A stretch of DNA of 64,000 bases from Candidatus Burkholderia verschuerenii. Lineage in GTDB: Bacteria; Pseudomonadota; Gammaproteobacteria; Burkholderiales; Burkholderiaceae. The position numbers and the translations under genes were made by a program. The stretch spans positions 62,001 through 126,000 of the forward strand of contig NZ_LFJJ01000001.1 of assembly GCF_001189365.1 (NCBI RefSeq), written 5' to 3'. The notes under the pieces are model-generated. The model saw only the letters and a list, made by a program, of their open reading frames with translations, ran no database searches and was not told the DNA's origin. The first letter of the stretch is position 1. Every line of letters starts with the position of its first letter. Positions 38,271 to 47,647 of this stretch are shown piece after piece.

Positions 38271-38695
38271 ACGAACACCTCCAAAAAATAAATGAGCAAA
38301 GTGATCCGGTGACGAAACAGTATGCGCCCCCCGCACGATCCTCACAGATGAACAGAAACGAACAAGGACGAAAGCGTATTGCTGCAACGCGTCATGAGTC
38401 AGTGTTGCACCGTCCGAAGAAATTCGCGGATTTGACACAGTATGTCTCGCACACCGATGCGCAAAAGCGCGCGCTTAGCACTTCCATCAGCAAAAGCTTA
38501 AGCACATACCCGTACAAACGCATCACAAACACGACCGTATTAAACCGGCATGGAATATGCAAATGGCGTCGATACGCAAGAGTCCGGCAACGAATCGGAC
38601 GAGGCGCAGCTCGTTACCTGCATTGAGAAGGCGCGCACGATGCACGAGGTAGCGTAGTCATCCTGGGTCGGAGGCATCATTATTCTGGAGGAGAC
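38271..38695. promoter_or_regulatory. xoxF upstream region
   Basis: 425 bp between the divergent PCD gene and xoxF, the likely site of methanol/lanthanide control. A TTGACA at 38432-38437 could be a -35 box, but no good -10 follows. xoxF has a strong ribosome-binding site (GGAGGAGAC). One small open frame (38550-38657) is listed separately. Confidence 0.45.
38550..38657 (+). CDS. Possible 35-residue leader peptide upstream of xoxF
   Basis: ATG at 38550, TAG at 38655-38657; the peptide starts [20 protein letters not shown] and ends [12 protein letters not shown]. It is acidic in the first half and helical in the second, and ends 38 bp before the xoxF ATG. No clear ribosome-binding site, and no family that I recognise. 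It could be a regulatory leader or chance; coding status is unproven. Confidence 0.3.
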   Translation: MEYANGVDTQESGNESDEAQLVTCIEKARTMHEVA

Positions 38696-40504
38696 ATGAA
38701 CTTACGCACCCTGGTTCTTGGACTGGCGGTGGTCGCGACGGCTGGCCTTAACTCGCTTATGGCGCAGGCGGACTCACAACTCTACACCGCTATCAAGAAT
38801 CCTTCGAACTGGGCGGCGCAGGCGGGCGATTATTCCAATCACCGCTATAGCACGCTCAAGCAGATCAACGAAAACAACGTCGGCAAGTTGCAGGTTGCCT
38901 GGACCATGTCCACCGGCGTGCTGCGTGGCCATGAAGGTTCGCCGCTCGTCATCGGCGACACGATGTATATCCACTCGCCGTTCCCTAACAAAGTCATCGC
39001 CATCAACCTGAAGGATCAGACATTCATCTGGCAATACCAACCGAAGCAGGACAATCAAGTCATCTCGGTGATGTGCTGCGATACGGTCAACCGCGGCCTT
39101 GCATACGGCGACGGCAAGATCTTCCTGCAGCAGGCCGATACCAAACTCGTCGCGCTCGATGCGAAGACCGGTGACGTCGTCTGGTCCGCGCAAAACGGCG
39201 ATCCGAAGAAGGGCGAAACCAACACCAACGCGCCGCACGTTTTCGGCGACAAGGTGCTGACCGGCATCTCCGGCGGCGAGTTTGGCGTGCGCGGCCGTCT
39301 GGTGGCGTACAACATCAAGGACGGCAAGGAGGCATGGAAGGCGTACAGCGTCGGCCCCGACAACGAAATGCTGATGGACCCCGAGAAGACCATGACCTGG
39401 TCGGACGGCAAGATGGTGCCCGTCAGCGCGGACTCTTCACTGAAGACCTGGCAAGGCGATCAGTGGAAGTACGGCGGCGGGACCACATGGGGCTGGTACG
39501 CATGGGACCCGAAGCTCAACCTTGTGTACTACGGCTCGGGCAATCCGGGCACATGGAATCCGACTCAGCGCCCCGGCGACAACAAATGGTCGATGACCAT
39601 CTTCGCGCGTGACCTCAACACGGGAAAAGCGAAGTGGGTCTACCAGATGACGCCGCATGACGAGTGGGACTACGACGGCGTGAACGAGATGATCCTGTCC
39701 GACCTGAATATCGGCGGCAAGAAGGTTCCGGCCATCGTCCACTTCGATCGTAACGGCTTCAGCTACACGCTGAATCGCGATACAGGCGCGCTGCTCGTCG
39801 CGCAGAAGTTCGACCCGGCGGTGAACTGGGCCGACAGCGTCGATCTGAAGAGCGGCCTGCCGATTCGTAACGCGAGCTACTCCACGCAGAAGGCCGGTCC
39901 CGATCACAACGTCAAGGGCATCTGCCCGGCCGCGCTGGGATCGAAGGATCAGCAACCTGCCGCGTACGATCCGGGATCGAGCCTGTTCCTCGTGCCGACC
40001 AATCACGTATGTATGGACTACGAACCGTTCCAGGTCGACTACGTGTCCGGTCAGCCGTTCGTGGGCGCCACGCTGTCGATGTTCCCTGGCCCGAACGAGA
40101 ACGGCGCGATGGGTAACTTCATCGCGTGGGATGCGTCGAAGGGCAATGTCGTATGGTCCAAGCCGGAGAAGTTCTCGGTGTGGTCCGGCGCGCTCGCGAC
40201 GGCTGGCGGTATCGCGTTCTACGGCACGCTCGAAGGCTATATCAAGGCCGTGCGCATCAAGGATGGCAAGGAGCTGTGGAAGTTCAAGACGCCGTCCGGG
40301 ATCATCGGCAACGTGTTCACGTATGAATACAAGGGCAAGCAATTCGTCGGCGTGTATTCGGGCATCGGCGGCTGGGCCGGCATCGGCATGGCAGCGGGTC
40401 TGGAAAAATCGACTGAAGGTCTGGGTGCTGTGGGCGGTTATCGCGAACTCGCGAAATACACCGCACTTGGCGGCACGCTCTTTATCTTCGCCATTCCGAG
40501 CTAA
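38696..40504 (+). CDS. xoxF: Lanthanide-type PQQ methanol dehydrogenase XoxF
   Basis: 602 residues, exported (signal peptide to about residue 25, LMAQA). Eight-bladed PQQ propeller with the vicinal disulfide Cys127-Cys128 ([10 protein letters not shown]). Metal ligands: Glu195 in GGEFG, Asn283 in GSGNPG, Asp325 (catalytic base) and Asp327 in HDEWDYDG. The extra Asp at 327 marks XoxF-type enzymes that use lanthanides rather than calcium. It oxidises methanol, and possibly formaldehyde, in the periplasm. Followed by its cytochrome xoxG and by xoxJ; no mxaF-type gene in the window. Confidence 0.98.
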   Translation: MNLRTLVLGLAVVATAGLNSLMAQADSQLYTAIKNPSNWAAQAGDYSNHRYSTLKQINENNVGKLQVAWTMSTGVLRGHEGSPLVIGDTMYIHSPFPNKVIAINLKDQTFIWQYQPKQDNQVISVMCCDTVNRGLAYGDGKIFLQQADTKLVALDAKTGDVVWSAQNGDPKKGETNTNAPHVFGDKVLTGISGGEFGVRGRLVAYNIKDGKEAWKAYSVGPDNEMLMDPEKTMTWSDGKMVPVSADSSLKTWQGDQWKYGGGTTWGWYAWDPKLNLVYYGSGNPGTWNPTQRPGDNKWSMTIFARDLNTGKAKWVYQMTPHDEWDYDGVNEMILSDLNIGGKKVPAIVHFDRNGFSYTLNRDTGALLVAQKFDPAVNWADSVDLKSGLPIRNASYSTQKAGPDHNVKGICPAALGSKDQQPAAYDPGSSLFLVPTNHVCMDYEPFQVDYVSGQPFVGATLSMFPGPNENGAMGNFIAWDASKGNVVWSKPEKFSVWSGALATAGGIAFYGTLEGYIKAVRIKDGKELWKFKTPSGIIGNVFTYEYKGKQFVGVYSGIGGWAGIGMAAGLEKSTEGLGAVGGYRELAKYTALGGTLFIFAIPS

Positions 40505-40525
40505 GCAATTGGCTTGAGCAGCAGG

Positions 40526-40552
40526 ACGCGGCGGCTGCAACGGCCGCCGCGT
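40526..40552 (+). terminator. Strong hairpin between xoxF and xoxG
   Basis: ACGCGGCGGC (40526-40535) and GCCGCCGCGT (40543-40552) make a perfect 10-bp stem with a 7-base loop, 22 bp after the xoxF stop. There is no T-run after it. It probably stabilises or attenuates the transcript so that xoxF exceeds xoxG, as often needed for this abundant enzyme (inference). Confidence 0.55.
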
Positions 40553-40591
40553 GAAGCATCCCACACAAAACATGTTCATGGAGTCACGTGT

Positions 40592-41002
40592 ATGAAAGGC
40601 CGATCACTCTTGGTGCTCGCTGCGTCGTCCGCTTCCTTTGCACAGACGCCGCCTCCGATGCCTGCGCAATTGAAACCGGTCGCGTACAAGGTCGTCGATG
40701 GCAACAAGGTCGATGCCGATACGCTGCAAGGCTGGCGTACCTGGCGCGCGCTCGCGTGCGAACGCTGTCACGGAGCGAAGCAGGAAGGTCTGGTCGGCCC
40801 GTCGCTGATCGATGCTTTCAAGACGCTGGATAAGAACGAATTTCATCGCACGGTATTTGGCGGCCGTGTCGATAAGGACATGCCCGACTTCAGCGCAAGC
40901 CAGATGATGCAGAAGAATTGGGAAAACCTCTTCGCTTATCTCAAGGGGCGCTCCGACGGCAAGATCAATCCGGGCGACTTGCAGGCGATCGACGCGAAGT
41001 AA
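40592..41002 (+). CDS. xoxG: Cytochrome c XoxG, electron acceptor of XoxF
   Basis: 136 residues. A short signal sequence (MKGRSLLVLAASSASFA) is followed by a mature protein with one haem site, CERCH near residue 53, and a possible distal Met in KDMPDFSASQMMQ. It accepts electrons from XoxF and passes them to the terminal oxidase chain. The signal sequence is short for the family, and the ribosome-binding site is weak (GGAG 12 bp upstream). Confidence 0.92.
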   Translation: MKGRSLLVLAASSASFAQTPPPMPAQLKPVAYKVVDGNKVDADTLQGWRTWRALACERCHGAKQEGLVGPSLIDAFKTLDKNEFHRTVFGGRVDKDMPDFSASQMMQKNWENLFAYLKGRSDGKINPGDLQAIDAK

Positions 41003-41045
41003 GGGTTAGCCGTGCGCTTCGATTCAATCAATTCCGGAGGTATCG

Positions 41046-41942
41046 ATGTCTGACCGCCATGCAGGCCGCGCCGTTTCGTTCAGCTTGATCGCCGCAATGT
41101 GCGCGGCATTCGCGGCGCATGCGGCATTCGCGCAGGGCGGACCGCCGCCCAATCTGCCCAACAACGACGGCGCGGACGGGGTGCTGCGCGTGTGCGCCGA
41201 TCCGAACAACATGCCCTTGTCGAATCAGAAGGGCGAGGGCTATGAAAACAAGATCGCCGCGCAAATGGCGAGCGACTTCGGCTATAAGGTCGAATATACG
41301 TTCTGGCCGCAGCGCATGGGTTTCGTGCGCAATACGCTGCGCGACAAAGTGCCGAACAGCGAACAGTTCAAATGCGATCTGATCATCGGCGTGCCGAAGG
41401 GCTACGAACTCACGGCAACCACGCGGCCGTATCTGCATTCCACGTATGCGATGGTGTTTCCCAACAAGCCCGAATACGCGAGCATCAAGGCGCCGCAGGA
41501 TCTGATGAATCTGCCGCCCGATCAGCTCAAGAAGATGAAGCTCGGCATCTTCGTCAAGAGTCCGGCGACGGACTGGCTGCTGCGCAATAACCTGATCGAT
41601 CAGGCCGTGTCCTATCAGGGACAAAGCGGCGATCCGGACGCATTCCCCGGCGAGATGATCGAACACGATCTCGCGCAAGGCAATGTCGATGCTGCCTTCG
41701 TATGGGGGCCTATTGCAGGCTATTTCGCCAATCGCTCGGATAACAAGGTGCGTCTGGTGCCGTTTCCAGCGCAACCCGGAATTCGTTTTGATTACGAAAT
41801 ATCGATGGGCGTGCGATACGGTGAAAAGGCATGGCGCGATAAGGTCGATAACTGGATTGCGTCGAATCAGCCGAAGATCGATCAGATCCTGACGACGTAT
41901 CAGGTGCCCTTGCTGCCGTTGCAACCGGTAACCCAGCAATGA
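41046..41942 (+). CDS. xoxJ: XoxJ/MoxJ periplasmic solute-binding-like protein
   Basis: 298 residues with a signal peptide to about residue 29 (AAHAAFA). The mature part is a family 3 solute-binding fold: LRVCADPNNMPLSNQKGEGYENKIA, then FWPQRMGFVRNTL and GVRYGEKAWRDKVDNW. In methanol-oxidation clusters this protein is thought to help assemble or activate the dehydrogenase rather than to feed a transporter; no ABC permease is nearby. CCGGAGG precedes the start. Confidence 0.94.
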   Translation: MSDRHAGRAVSFSLIAAMCAAFAAHAAFAQGGPPPNLPNNDGADGVLRVCADPNNMPLSNQKGEGYENKIAAQMASDFGYKVEYTFWPQRMGFVRNTLRDKVPNSEQFKCDLIIGVPKGYELTATTRPYLHSTYAMVFPNKPEYASIKAPQDLMNLPPDQLKKMKLGIFVKSPATDWLLRNNLIDQAVSYQGQSGDPDAFPGEMIEHDLAQGNVDAAFVWGPIAGYFANRSDNKVRLVPFPAQPGIRFDYEISMGVRYGEKAWRDKVDNWIASNQPKIDQILTTYQVPLLPLQPVTQQ

Positions 41943-42659
41943 GGTCGCTCGTGGCCGCGCTGCTATGCGGCGCTTTAGCGACGGCAGCCCATGCGGCGGA
42001 TCAGGCGGCATCGGGCGTGCAGATCGCGCCTGCGGAAGACATGCTGTTCATGCAGCCGCATATGAACGGTGTCGATCCGCAGACCGAACTCGATTACGCA
42101 GTCGATTATTCCGGTTCGCCCGATAAGGTCAACGACACCGTGCTCGTGCTCAGCAAGAGCAATAGCAAGAACGACGCGCGCGTGACGGATCGCACGGGGC
42201 AAATGGAGATTCCCGGCGGCCTGCCGTGCAATCCGGTGATCATCTACTTTCTTGAGCACGATATCACCGAGATGCAGCAGTTGACCGGCGGACAACGGCG
42301 CTATTTTCAGCAGCGCGTGCGCTTGGCGCTCGCAGCGAATCCTGCCATCACGCCTGTCGATAGCGAGTCGCTCGGTTTGCCCAAGCATGTCAAGGCAAGA
42401 CAGGTCGTCATTCAGCCTTATTTGAACGATCCGAACGCCGAGCGCTTCACGCAATACACGGGCAAGTGCTACACGTTCGTGATTGCCGACGACGTGCCCG
42501 CCCGGTCATGTGCTGATGATTCGATCCGAAGTGCCGTGCAAGGGCAACGACTTCGCGCATCCTTTGCAGAAGGAAACCATCGCGTATCAGGAGGCGCTCA
42601 AGACACCGCCGGGCGGCGCGCCGGTCAAACCGGGGAATGCGCCGCGCGCGAGCAATTGA
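41939..42659 (+). pseudogene. Exported protein of the xox cluster, frameshifted
   Basis: The start overlaps xoxJ (ATGA). Signal peptide MRSLVAALLCGALATAAHA, then GVDPQTELDYAVDYSG, GLPCNPVIIYFLEHDITEMQQLTGGQ and KCYTFVIADDVP. Near 42497-42506 (GTGCCCGCCCGGTCATG) the frame breaks. In the next frame GHVLMIRSEVPCKGNDFAHP runs to TGA at 42657-42659. An inserted C, or a CCCG repeat, restores continuity when removed, giving about 239 residues with conserved Cys. I do not recognise the family. A 259-residue read-through of the broken frame ends at 42718, inside the next gene's start. Confidence 0.78.
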
Positions 42660-42714
42660 TCCGCTGCATGCGGGCGTTTCAGCATCGTCGTGACAACAGC
42701 CATATGCAGCGATC

Positions 42715-43689
42715 GTGAACTTCGTCCGCTCTCTTACCTTGCGTCAGTTGCAGATCTTCGTGATCTGCACGCGTTGCCCGAGCTTTGCGCGCGCGGCGGA
42801 AGAGTTGCATCTGACGCAGCCTGCGGTTTCGATGCAGATCAAGCAACTCGAAGATGCAGCGGGCTTGTCCTTGTTCGAACGCGTCGCCAGGCGATTGACC
42901 TTGACGGAAGCGGGCGAGCGTCTATCGCATCATGCGAACCGCATACTCGGCGAAATCAAGGACGCCGAGGACGCGATGATGTCCCTGACGCAAGCCGATA
43001 GCGGATCGATCGCGGTAAGCATCGTCAGTTCGGCGACGTACTTCGCGCCCAAGCTGCTCGCGCTGTATTCGCAGCAGTTTCCCAAGGTCGACGTGCATTT
43101 TTCGGTCGGCAATCGCGAGACGCTGCTCAGGCATCTGCAGGACAACGCAACCGATCTCGCCATCATGGGACGTCCGCCGCCCGAACTGGGCACGACGGCC
43201 GAACCGCTCGCGACGCATCCGCATGTGATCATCGCGCCGTTGTCGCATCCGTTGCGTCATGCGCAGCGGTTCGATCTGCACGAACTCGCGCACGATACGT
43301 TTCTATTGCGCGAGCCGGGATCAGGCACGCGCGCTGTCACCGAACATGTGTTCAAGCAGAACCTGTTCGTGCCGTCGCGCAGTGTCACGCTCGGCAGCAA
43401 CGAGACCATCAAGCAAGCGGTGATGGCCGGCATGGGCGTCAGTCTCGTCTCGCTTCATACGCTGGGACTCGAATTGCGCACCGGCGAAATCGCCGTGCTC
43501 GATGTGAACGGCACGCCGGTCGAACGAACCTGGCAACTCGTGCATTCGCGCTCGAAGCAATTGTCGCCCACCTGTCTTGCGTTTCGACGCTTTCTTCTGG
43601 AGCATGCGGCGCCGTTCCTCGAAGACGAATACGCGTCTTATGTTCCGCGTCGCGTGAAGAATGTCGCCGATGCGGGCGTTGTGCGATGA
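42715..43689 (+). CDS. LysR-type regulator, CbbR-like
   Basis: 324 residues from GTG 42715. The N-terminal winged helix-turn-helix is SLTLRQLQIFVICTRCPSFARAAEELHLTQPAVSMQIKQLE, a CbbR-like opening; the effector domain begins near 90. It sits inside the xox/relay cluster on the same strand and overlaps the next gene. It may control the xox genes, the cbb operon (a CbbR-like site lies at 14361), or both; which is unresolved. Confidence 0.88.
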   Translation: MNFVRSLTLRQLQIFVICTRCPSFARAAEELHLTQPAVSMQIKQLEDAAGLSLFERVARRLTLTEAGERLSHHANRILGEIKDAEDAMMSLTQADSGSIAVSIVSSATYFAPKLLALYSQQFPKVDVHFSVGNRETLLRHLQDNATDLAIMGRPPPELGTTAEPLATHPHVIIAPLSHPLRHAQRFDLHELAHDTFLLREPGSGTRAVTEHVFKQNLFVPSRSVTLGSNETIKQAVMAGMGVSLVSLHTLGLELRTGEIAVLDVNGTPVERTWQLVHSRSKQLSPTCLAFRRFLLEHAAPFLEDEYASYVPRRVKNVADAGVVR

Positions 43690-44600
43690 AACGCGCCGCG
43701 CTCGCGCTCATACTCGCTTGCATGGCAAGCGCTCACGCTGCCGAGACATTCACGGTCAAGGAAATCGCACCGGGCAATTTCGTGCATCGCGGACACGACG
43801 ATGTTGCGACGCGCGAAAACGGCGGCGATATCGCGAATATCGGCTTTATTGTGGGCACGTGCTGCGTCGCGGTGATCGATACGGGCGGCATGCTCGCTGA
43901 AGGACGCGCGTTGCGCGCCGCGATTCGCGCCAGAACGAAGCTGCCGATCTGCTATGTGATCAACACGCACATGCATCCCGATCATATCTTCGGCAATGCG
44001 GCGTTCAAGCAGGATCATCCGCAATTCGTGGGCAGTTTCAAGCTCGCGCAAGCGGAGGCATCGCGTGCGGACAACTATATGCGCGCGCTGAATCGCGAAC
44101 TGGGCGATGAAGCGAAGGGCAGCGAAATCATCGGACCGACGAAGACGATCGACGGCACCGGCACGCTCGATCTCGGTGGCCGCACGCTCAAACTGCAAAC
44201 ATGGAAAACGGCGCATACCAACAACGATTTAACGATATACGATGACAAGAGCGGCACGCTCTGGCTAGGCGATCTGTTGTTCGTGCAATCCATTCCCGTG
44301 ATCGACGGAAGCGTGCTCGGCTGGCTCGACGACATTCCGCGCATTAAGCAGATGAATCCGCGTCATGCAGTGCCGGGACACGGCCCGATCGATTCATCGT
44401 GGCCCGTTGCGCTCGACGCCGAAGCGCGCTATCTGACGCAACTCGCAAGCGATGTACGCGCCGCGATCAAACAAGGCAAGACGATGCAGCAGGCCGTCGA
44501 CAGCATCGTGCCCGAGCAGGGCGACACGTGGTTGCTGGTCGATCAATACCATCGTCGCAATGTCACGGCGGCATACGCCGAGCTGGAGTGGGAGCAGTAG
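43686..44600 (+). CDS. Quinoprotein relay system zinc metallohydrolase 2 (SoxH-like)
   Basis: 304 residues, signal peptide to residue 19 (ASAHA). Metallo-beta-lactamase fold with all metal ligands: NTHMHPDH near 98-105, His in KTAHTNNDL, Asp in LWLGDLLF, and final PGHGP. Members occur with quinoprotein dehydrogenases and a SoxYZ-like carrier (quinoprotein relay system) and are thought to act on a carrier-bound sulfur or activated group; the reaction is unknown. ATGA overlap with the LysR gene. Confidence 0.9.
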   Translation: MKRAALALILACMASAHAAETFTVKEIAPGNFVHRGHDDVATRENGGDIANIGFIVGTCCVAVIDTGGMLAEGRALRAAIRARTKLPICYVINTHMHPDHIFGNAAFKQDHPQFVGSFKLAQAEASRADNYMRALNRELGDEAKGSEIIGPTKTIDGTGTLDLGGRTLKLQTWKTAHTNNDLTIYDDKSGTLWLGDLLFVQSIPVIDGSVLGWLDDIPRIKQMNPRHAVPGHGPIDSSWPVALDAEARYLTQLASDVRAAIKQGKTMQQAVDSIVPEQGDTWLLVDQYHRRNVTAAYAELEWEQ

Positions 44601-44609
44601 GGGGACATC

Positions 44610-45452
44610 ATGAATCGTATTCGTAGTGTCGTTCTTATCGCGTCGATGCTTGCGTCGTTTGCGCCTCTTGCTGCGCGCGCCGCGCAACCCGACGACGATC
44701 CGAACAAGAACGAGCGATGGCTCGACTTCAAGGCGGGCACCTTCAAGGACCGCGCGATCGATCCCAACGGCGACGCTATGATCAAGCTCGACGCCCCCGC
44801 GCGCGCCGCCGATGCAGCCGTCGTGCCGATCGCGATCAATGCGCAATTTCCGCAGACGAGCGCGCATTACATCAAACGCGTGTATCTCTACATCGACGAA
44901 AATCCCGAGCCGTATGCGGGTTCGTTCGACTTCACGCCCGAGTCGGGACTTGCGACCATCGAAACCCGCGTGCGCGTGGAGGACTACACCTTCATGCGCG
45001 CGATCGCCGAGACGAACGACGGGCATTTGTATAGCTCGGTGCGCTTCGTGAAGGCATCGGGCGGATGTTCCGCACCGGCCGACAAGGACGATGCCGCCGA
45101 AGAACGCTCGGCGGGTCAAGTGCGTTTGCAGGCGCAAGGTCAGGCGACGACAGGCAAGCCCGAACTCGCGCAACTGATGGTGCGCCATCCGAATCGCACC
45201 GGCATGGCGATGAATCAGATCACGCGCAACTACGCGACGGCGTACTTTATTCGCAAGGTGACGATCACGTATGCGGACAAGCCCGTGATGACCGCGAACG
45301 TCAACTTCTCGATTAGCGAGAATCCGAATTTCCGCTTCTATTTCGTGCCGAATGGAAGCGGCGAATTGAAGGTGCATGTCGAGGATACGAAGAACAAGAG
45401 CTTCGACGGCGCGCTCGCGATCAATGCAGGACAAACCTCGGCGATGAAATGA
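44610..45452 (+). CDS. Quinoprotein dehydrogenase-associated SoxYZ-like carrier protein
   Basis: 280 residues, signal peptide to about 25 (LAARAA). It fuses a SoxY-like domain (WLDFKAGTFKDRAI onward) and a SoxZ-like domain (ITRNYATAYFIRKVTITYADKPVMTANVNFSISENPNF). The carrier cysteine would be Cys153 in SGGCSAP, here in the linker instead of a C-terminal GGCGG arm. It is expected to carry a covalent intermediate between the two SoxH-like partners flanking it. Confidence 0.9.
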   Translation: MNRIRSVVLIASMLASFAPLAARAAQPDDDPNKNERWLDFKAGTFKDRAIDPNGDAMIKLDAPARAADAAVVPIAINAQFPQTSAHYIKRVYLYIDENPEPYAGSFDFTPESGLATIETRVRVEDYTFMRAIAETNDGHLYSSVRFVKASGGCSAPADKDDAAEERSAGQVRLQAQGQATTGKPELAQLMVRHPNRTGMAMNQITRNYATAYFIRKVTITYADKPVMTANVNFSISENPNFRFYFVPNGSGELKVHVEDTKNKSFDGALAINAGQTSAMK

Positions 45453-46384
45453 CGGCGCGCGGCCTGCGTGCGCTGATCGTCGTATCGATGCTGCTCGCGA
45501 TGAGCGGCATCGCGCGAGCCGCGCTAAGCGGCATGCCCGCTCCGAAACAGATTGCGCCGGGCGTGTACGCATTCATCGGCAATGGTGATGCCGTTGCGCC
45601 CGCGAATCGCGGCATGGTGTCGAACAACGGCTTTATCGTCGGCACGCGCGGCGTGACGGTGATCGACACGGGACCGTTGTATCGCTACGGCCGCGCGATG
45701 ATCGAAGCGATTCGCCGCGTCACGCCCTTGCCGGTCGAACTCGTGATCATCACGCATCAGGCGCCGGAGTTCGTGTTCGGCGCATCCGCGTTTCGCGATC
45801 GGGGCGTGCCGATTCTCGCGCACGAACGCGCCGCGCAATTGATACGCGAACGCTGCCACATCTGCCTCGCGAATCTGCGCAAGACGCTGGGCGAAGACGA
45901 AATGGCCGGATCGCGCGTGACGGTGCCGGATCGCACCGTGAGCGGCACGACCGAAATGGATAGCGGCGGCCGCAAGCTGCAATTGCTGTACTTCGGCCCG
46001 GCCAGCACGCCCGGCGATCTTGCCGTGCTCGATACGCAAACCGGCGTGCTGTTTGTGGGCGGCATCGTGTCGAACGGGCGCATCCCCGAATTGCGCAATG
46101 AACAGATTCCCGGCTGGCTCGCGGCGCTCGAACATGTGCGCGCATTGGATCTGAATAACGTGATTCCGGGCTTCGGGCCGCCTTTGCATGGCGACGGCAT
46201 CATGCAGACCGGCGCCTATTTGCGCGCGCTGGATGCATCGGTGAAGCGTGCGTACAAGGCGGGCGTCGGGCTGACCGAGGCAATGCACGACGTGCAGCTT
46301 CCCGAGTTCAGCCGCTACAAGCTTTATTCGATTGCGCAACCGCAGAACGTTCAGCGCATCTATTTGCAGTTGGAGAAGCAGTAA
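45449..46384 (+). CDS. SoxH-like protein lacking metal ligands (relay system metallohydrolase 1 type)
   Basis: 311 residues, signal peptide to about 25 (ARAAL). The fold follows metallo-beta-lactamase, but the metal site is gone: THQAPEF at 102-108 in place of HxHxDH, GPASTPGDL where a His is expected, FVGGIVS without the bridging Asp, and PGFGPP in place of PGHGP. Its paralogue at 43686 keeps every ligand. Either a non-catalytic partner or a different active site. It overlaps the SoxYZ-like gene by 4 bp. Confidence 0.85.
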   Translation: MTARGLRALIVVSMLLAMSGIARAALSGMPAPKQIAPGVYAFIGNGDAVAPANRGMVSNNGFIVGTRGVTVIDTGPLYRYGRAMIEAIRRVTPLPVELVIITHQAPEFVFGASAFRDRGVPILAHERAAQLIRERCHICLANLRKTLGEDEMAGSRVTVPDRTVSGTTEMDSGGRKLQLLYFGPASTPGDLAVLDTQTGVLFVGGIVSNGRIPELRNEQIPGWLAALEHVRALDLNNVIPGFGPPLHGDGIMQTGAYLRALDASVKRAYKAGVGLTEAMHDVQLPEFSRYKLYSIAQPQNVQRIYLQLEKQ

Positions 46385-46413
46385 ATCGATCGCACGGTCC
46401 ACACACTGGAGAC

Positions 46414-46728
46414 ATGAATATGGCCACGCTCGTTGCACTGTACAAACATCCCGCCGATCCCAAAGCCTTCGACGATTACTACACGTCGACGCACGCACCG
46501 CTCGCGAAGACGCTCGAAGGCTTGCGCAACTACGAGATCAGCACGGGACCGGTCGCCACGCCCGCAGGCGATTCGCCGTATCGGCTCGCGGCGATGCTGG
46601 ACTTCGATTCGCTCGATGCACTCAAGGCCGCGCTAGGCTCGCCGCATGGTCAAAAAGTGGTGGGTGATTTGGCCAACTTCGCGCAGGCAGGCGTCGATCT
46701 GTTGATGTTCGACACGAAGCCAGCATAA
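46414..46728 (+). CDS. EthD family small protein
   Basis: 104 residues of ferredoxin-like (dimeric alpha/beta barrel) fold: ATLVALYKHPADPKAFDDYYTSTHAPLAKTLEGLRNYEI is the EthD opening. EthD proteins accompany oxidative systems but have no defined common reaction. It lies 30 bp after the relay genes on the same strand, with CTGGAGACATGA upstream. Confidence 0.87.
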   Translation: MNMATLVALYKHPADPKAFDDYYTSTHAPLAKTLEGLRNYEISTGPVATPAGDSPYRLAAMLDFDSLDALKAALGSPHGQKVVGDLANFAQAGVDLLMFDTKPA

Positions 46729-46738
46729 GCATGCCTAA

Positions 46739-47467
46739 CTAACGCTGCGTGCCTGTATCCGAAGTCTCATCGGATTCGAGTTCGGGATCGGGCACGCTCA
46801 GATCGTCGCGCCGATGATTGATGACGAGAAACACGCACATCAACACGAGGAAGCCTCCAACGAGCATCGACGCATTGAGAAGCACGCGCTCATAGCCGAG
46901 TTCGCTTACGTCGATGAACCAGTACGGATAAAAGTCCGACGTATGTCCGCGCCATAAGGTGACGAAGAGATAGCACAGCGGATACGCGAACCATAGCGCG
47001 CATCGCTTCAGCGACAAATGGAAGCGCGGTACGAATAGAAGCCAGTACAGCGCGGCAAGCGCGGGCACGAGCGTATGCAGCGATTCATTCACCAGCGCGC
47101 GATAGCCCGACGGCGTCCATACCCAGCGCAACAGCGCGTTATACGCGATCCCTACGAACACGATATAGACGACGACCGCCGTCACCACGGTGGGTTGTCG
47201 AAAGAAGCGCGTGATCGGCCAGGAGGCGCGCGTCGCGATGCAGGTGAAACACAAGGCCGTCAGTAGCACCGTGAGATTCGTCAGATAGCTGCTCATGCGT
47301 GCGATGCCACCGAGCGGCGTCATGCCGCGCGACACCATGCGCGCAATGGTGATATCGGTCTGCGCGGCAATGGCGAGCCACGCGATCATCGCGACTGCTG
47401 CGGCCAGCGCGAGGGATGCGGTGCTAGGCGTGTGGAGCGGGAGGTCGGGTTTGGTGGGTGGGGTCAT
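46739..47467 (-). CDS. Pr6Pr family integral membrane protein
   Basis: 242 residues with six to seven membrane segments (about 18-40, 60-80, 93-113, 130-148, 158-175, 200-222). IARMSSYLTNLTVLLTALCF and YNALLRWVW are typical of the Pr6Pr (FAR-17a/AIG1-like) group. Function unknown. Convergent with the EthD gene, 10 bp apart. Confidence 0.82.
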   Translation of the reverse strand: MTPPTKPDLPLHTPSTASLALAAAVAMIAWLAIAAQTDITIARMVSRGMTPLGGIARMSSYLTNLTVLLTALCFTCIATRASWPITRFFRQPTVVTAVVVYIVFVGIAYNALLRWVWTPSGYRALVNESLHTLVPALAALYWLLFVPRFHLSLKRCALWFAYPLCYLFVTLWRGHTSDFYPYWFIDVSELGYERVLLNASMLVGGFLVLMCVFLVINHRRDDLSVPDPELESDETSDTGTQR

Positions 47468-47647
47468 GCGGGTATTTTATCGGGCTTGTTGCGTCGCATC
47501 TGGAGACACGTTCTCGGCCATCCGAAATAAGCGAACGGCAAGAAGGCGCTTCGCGTAACCCTGCTCGGAAAATAAGCCGAATCTGATTGTCTGGTGTGCG
47601 ACCCATCGCGCAAAGTCGGCGCGACGCATCTAAAAAAAGGGTCAATA

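Noticed and set aside
38432-38460. Sigma-70 promoter for xoxF at TTGACA 38432
   Set aside because: No acceptable -10 box at 16-18 bp; kept only as a remark in the region entry.
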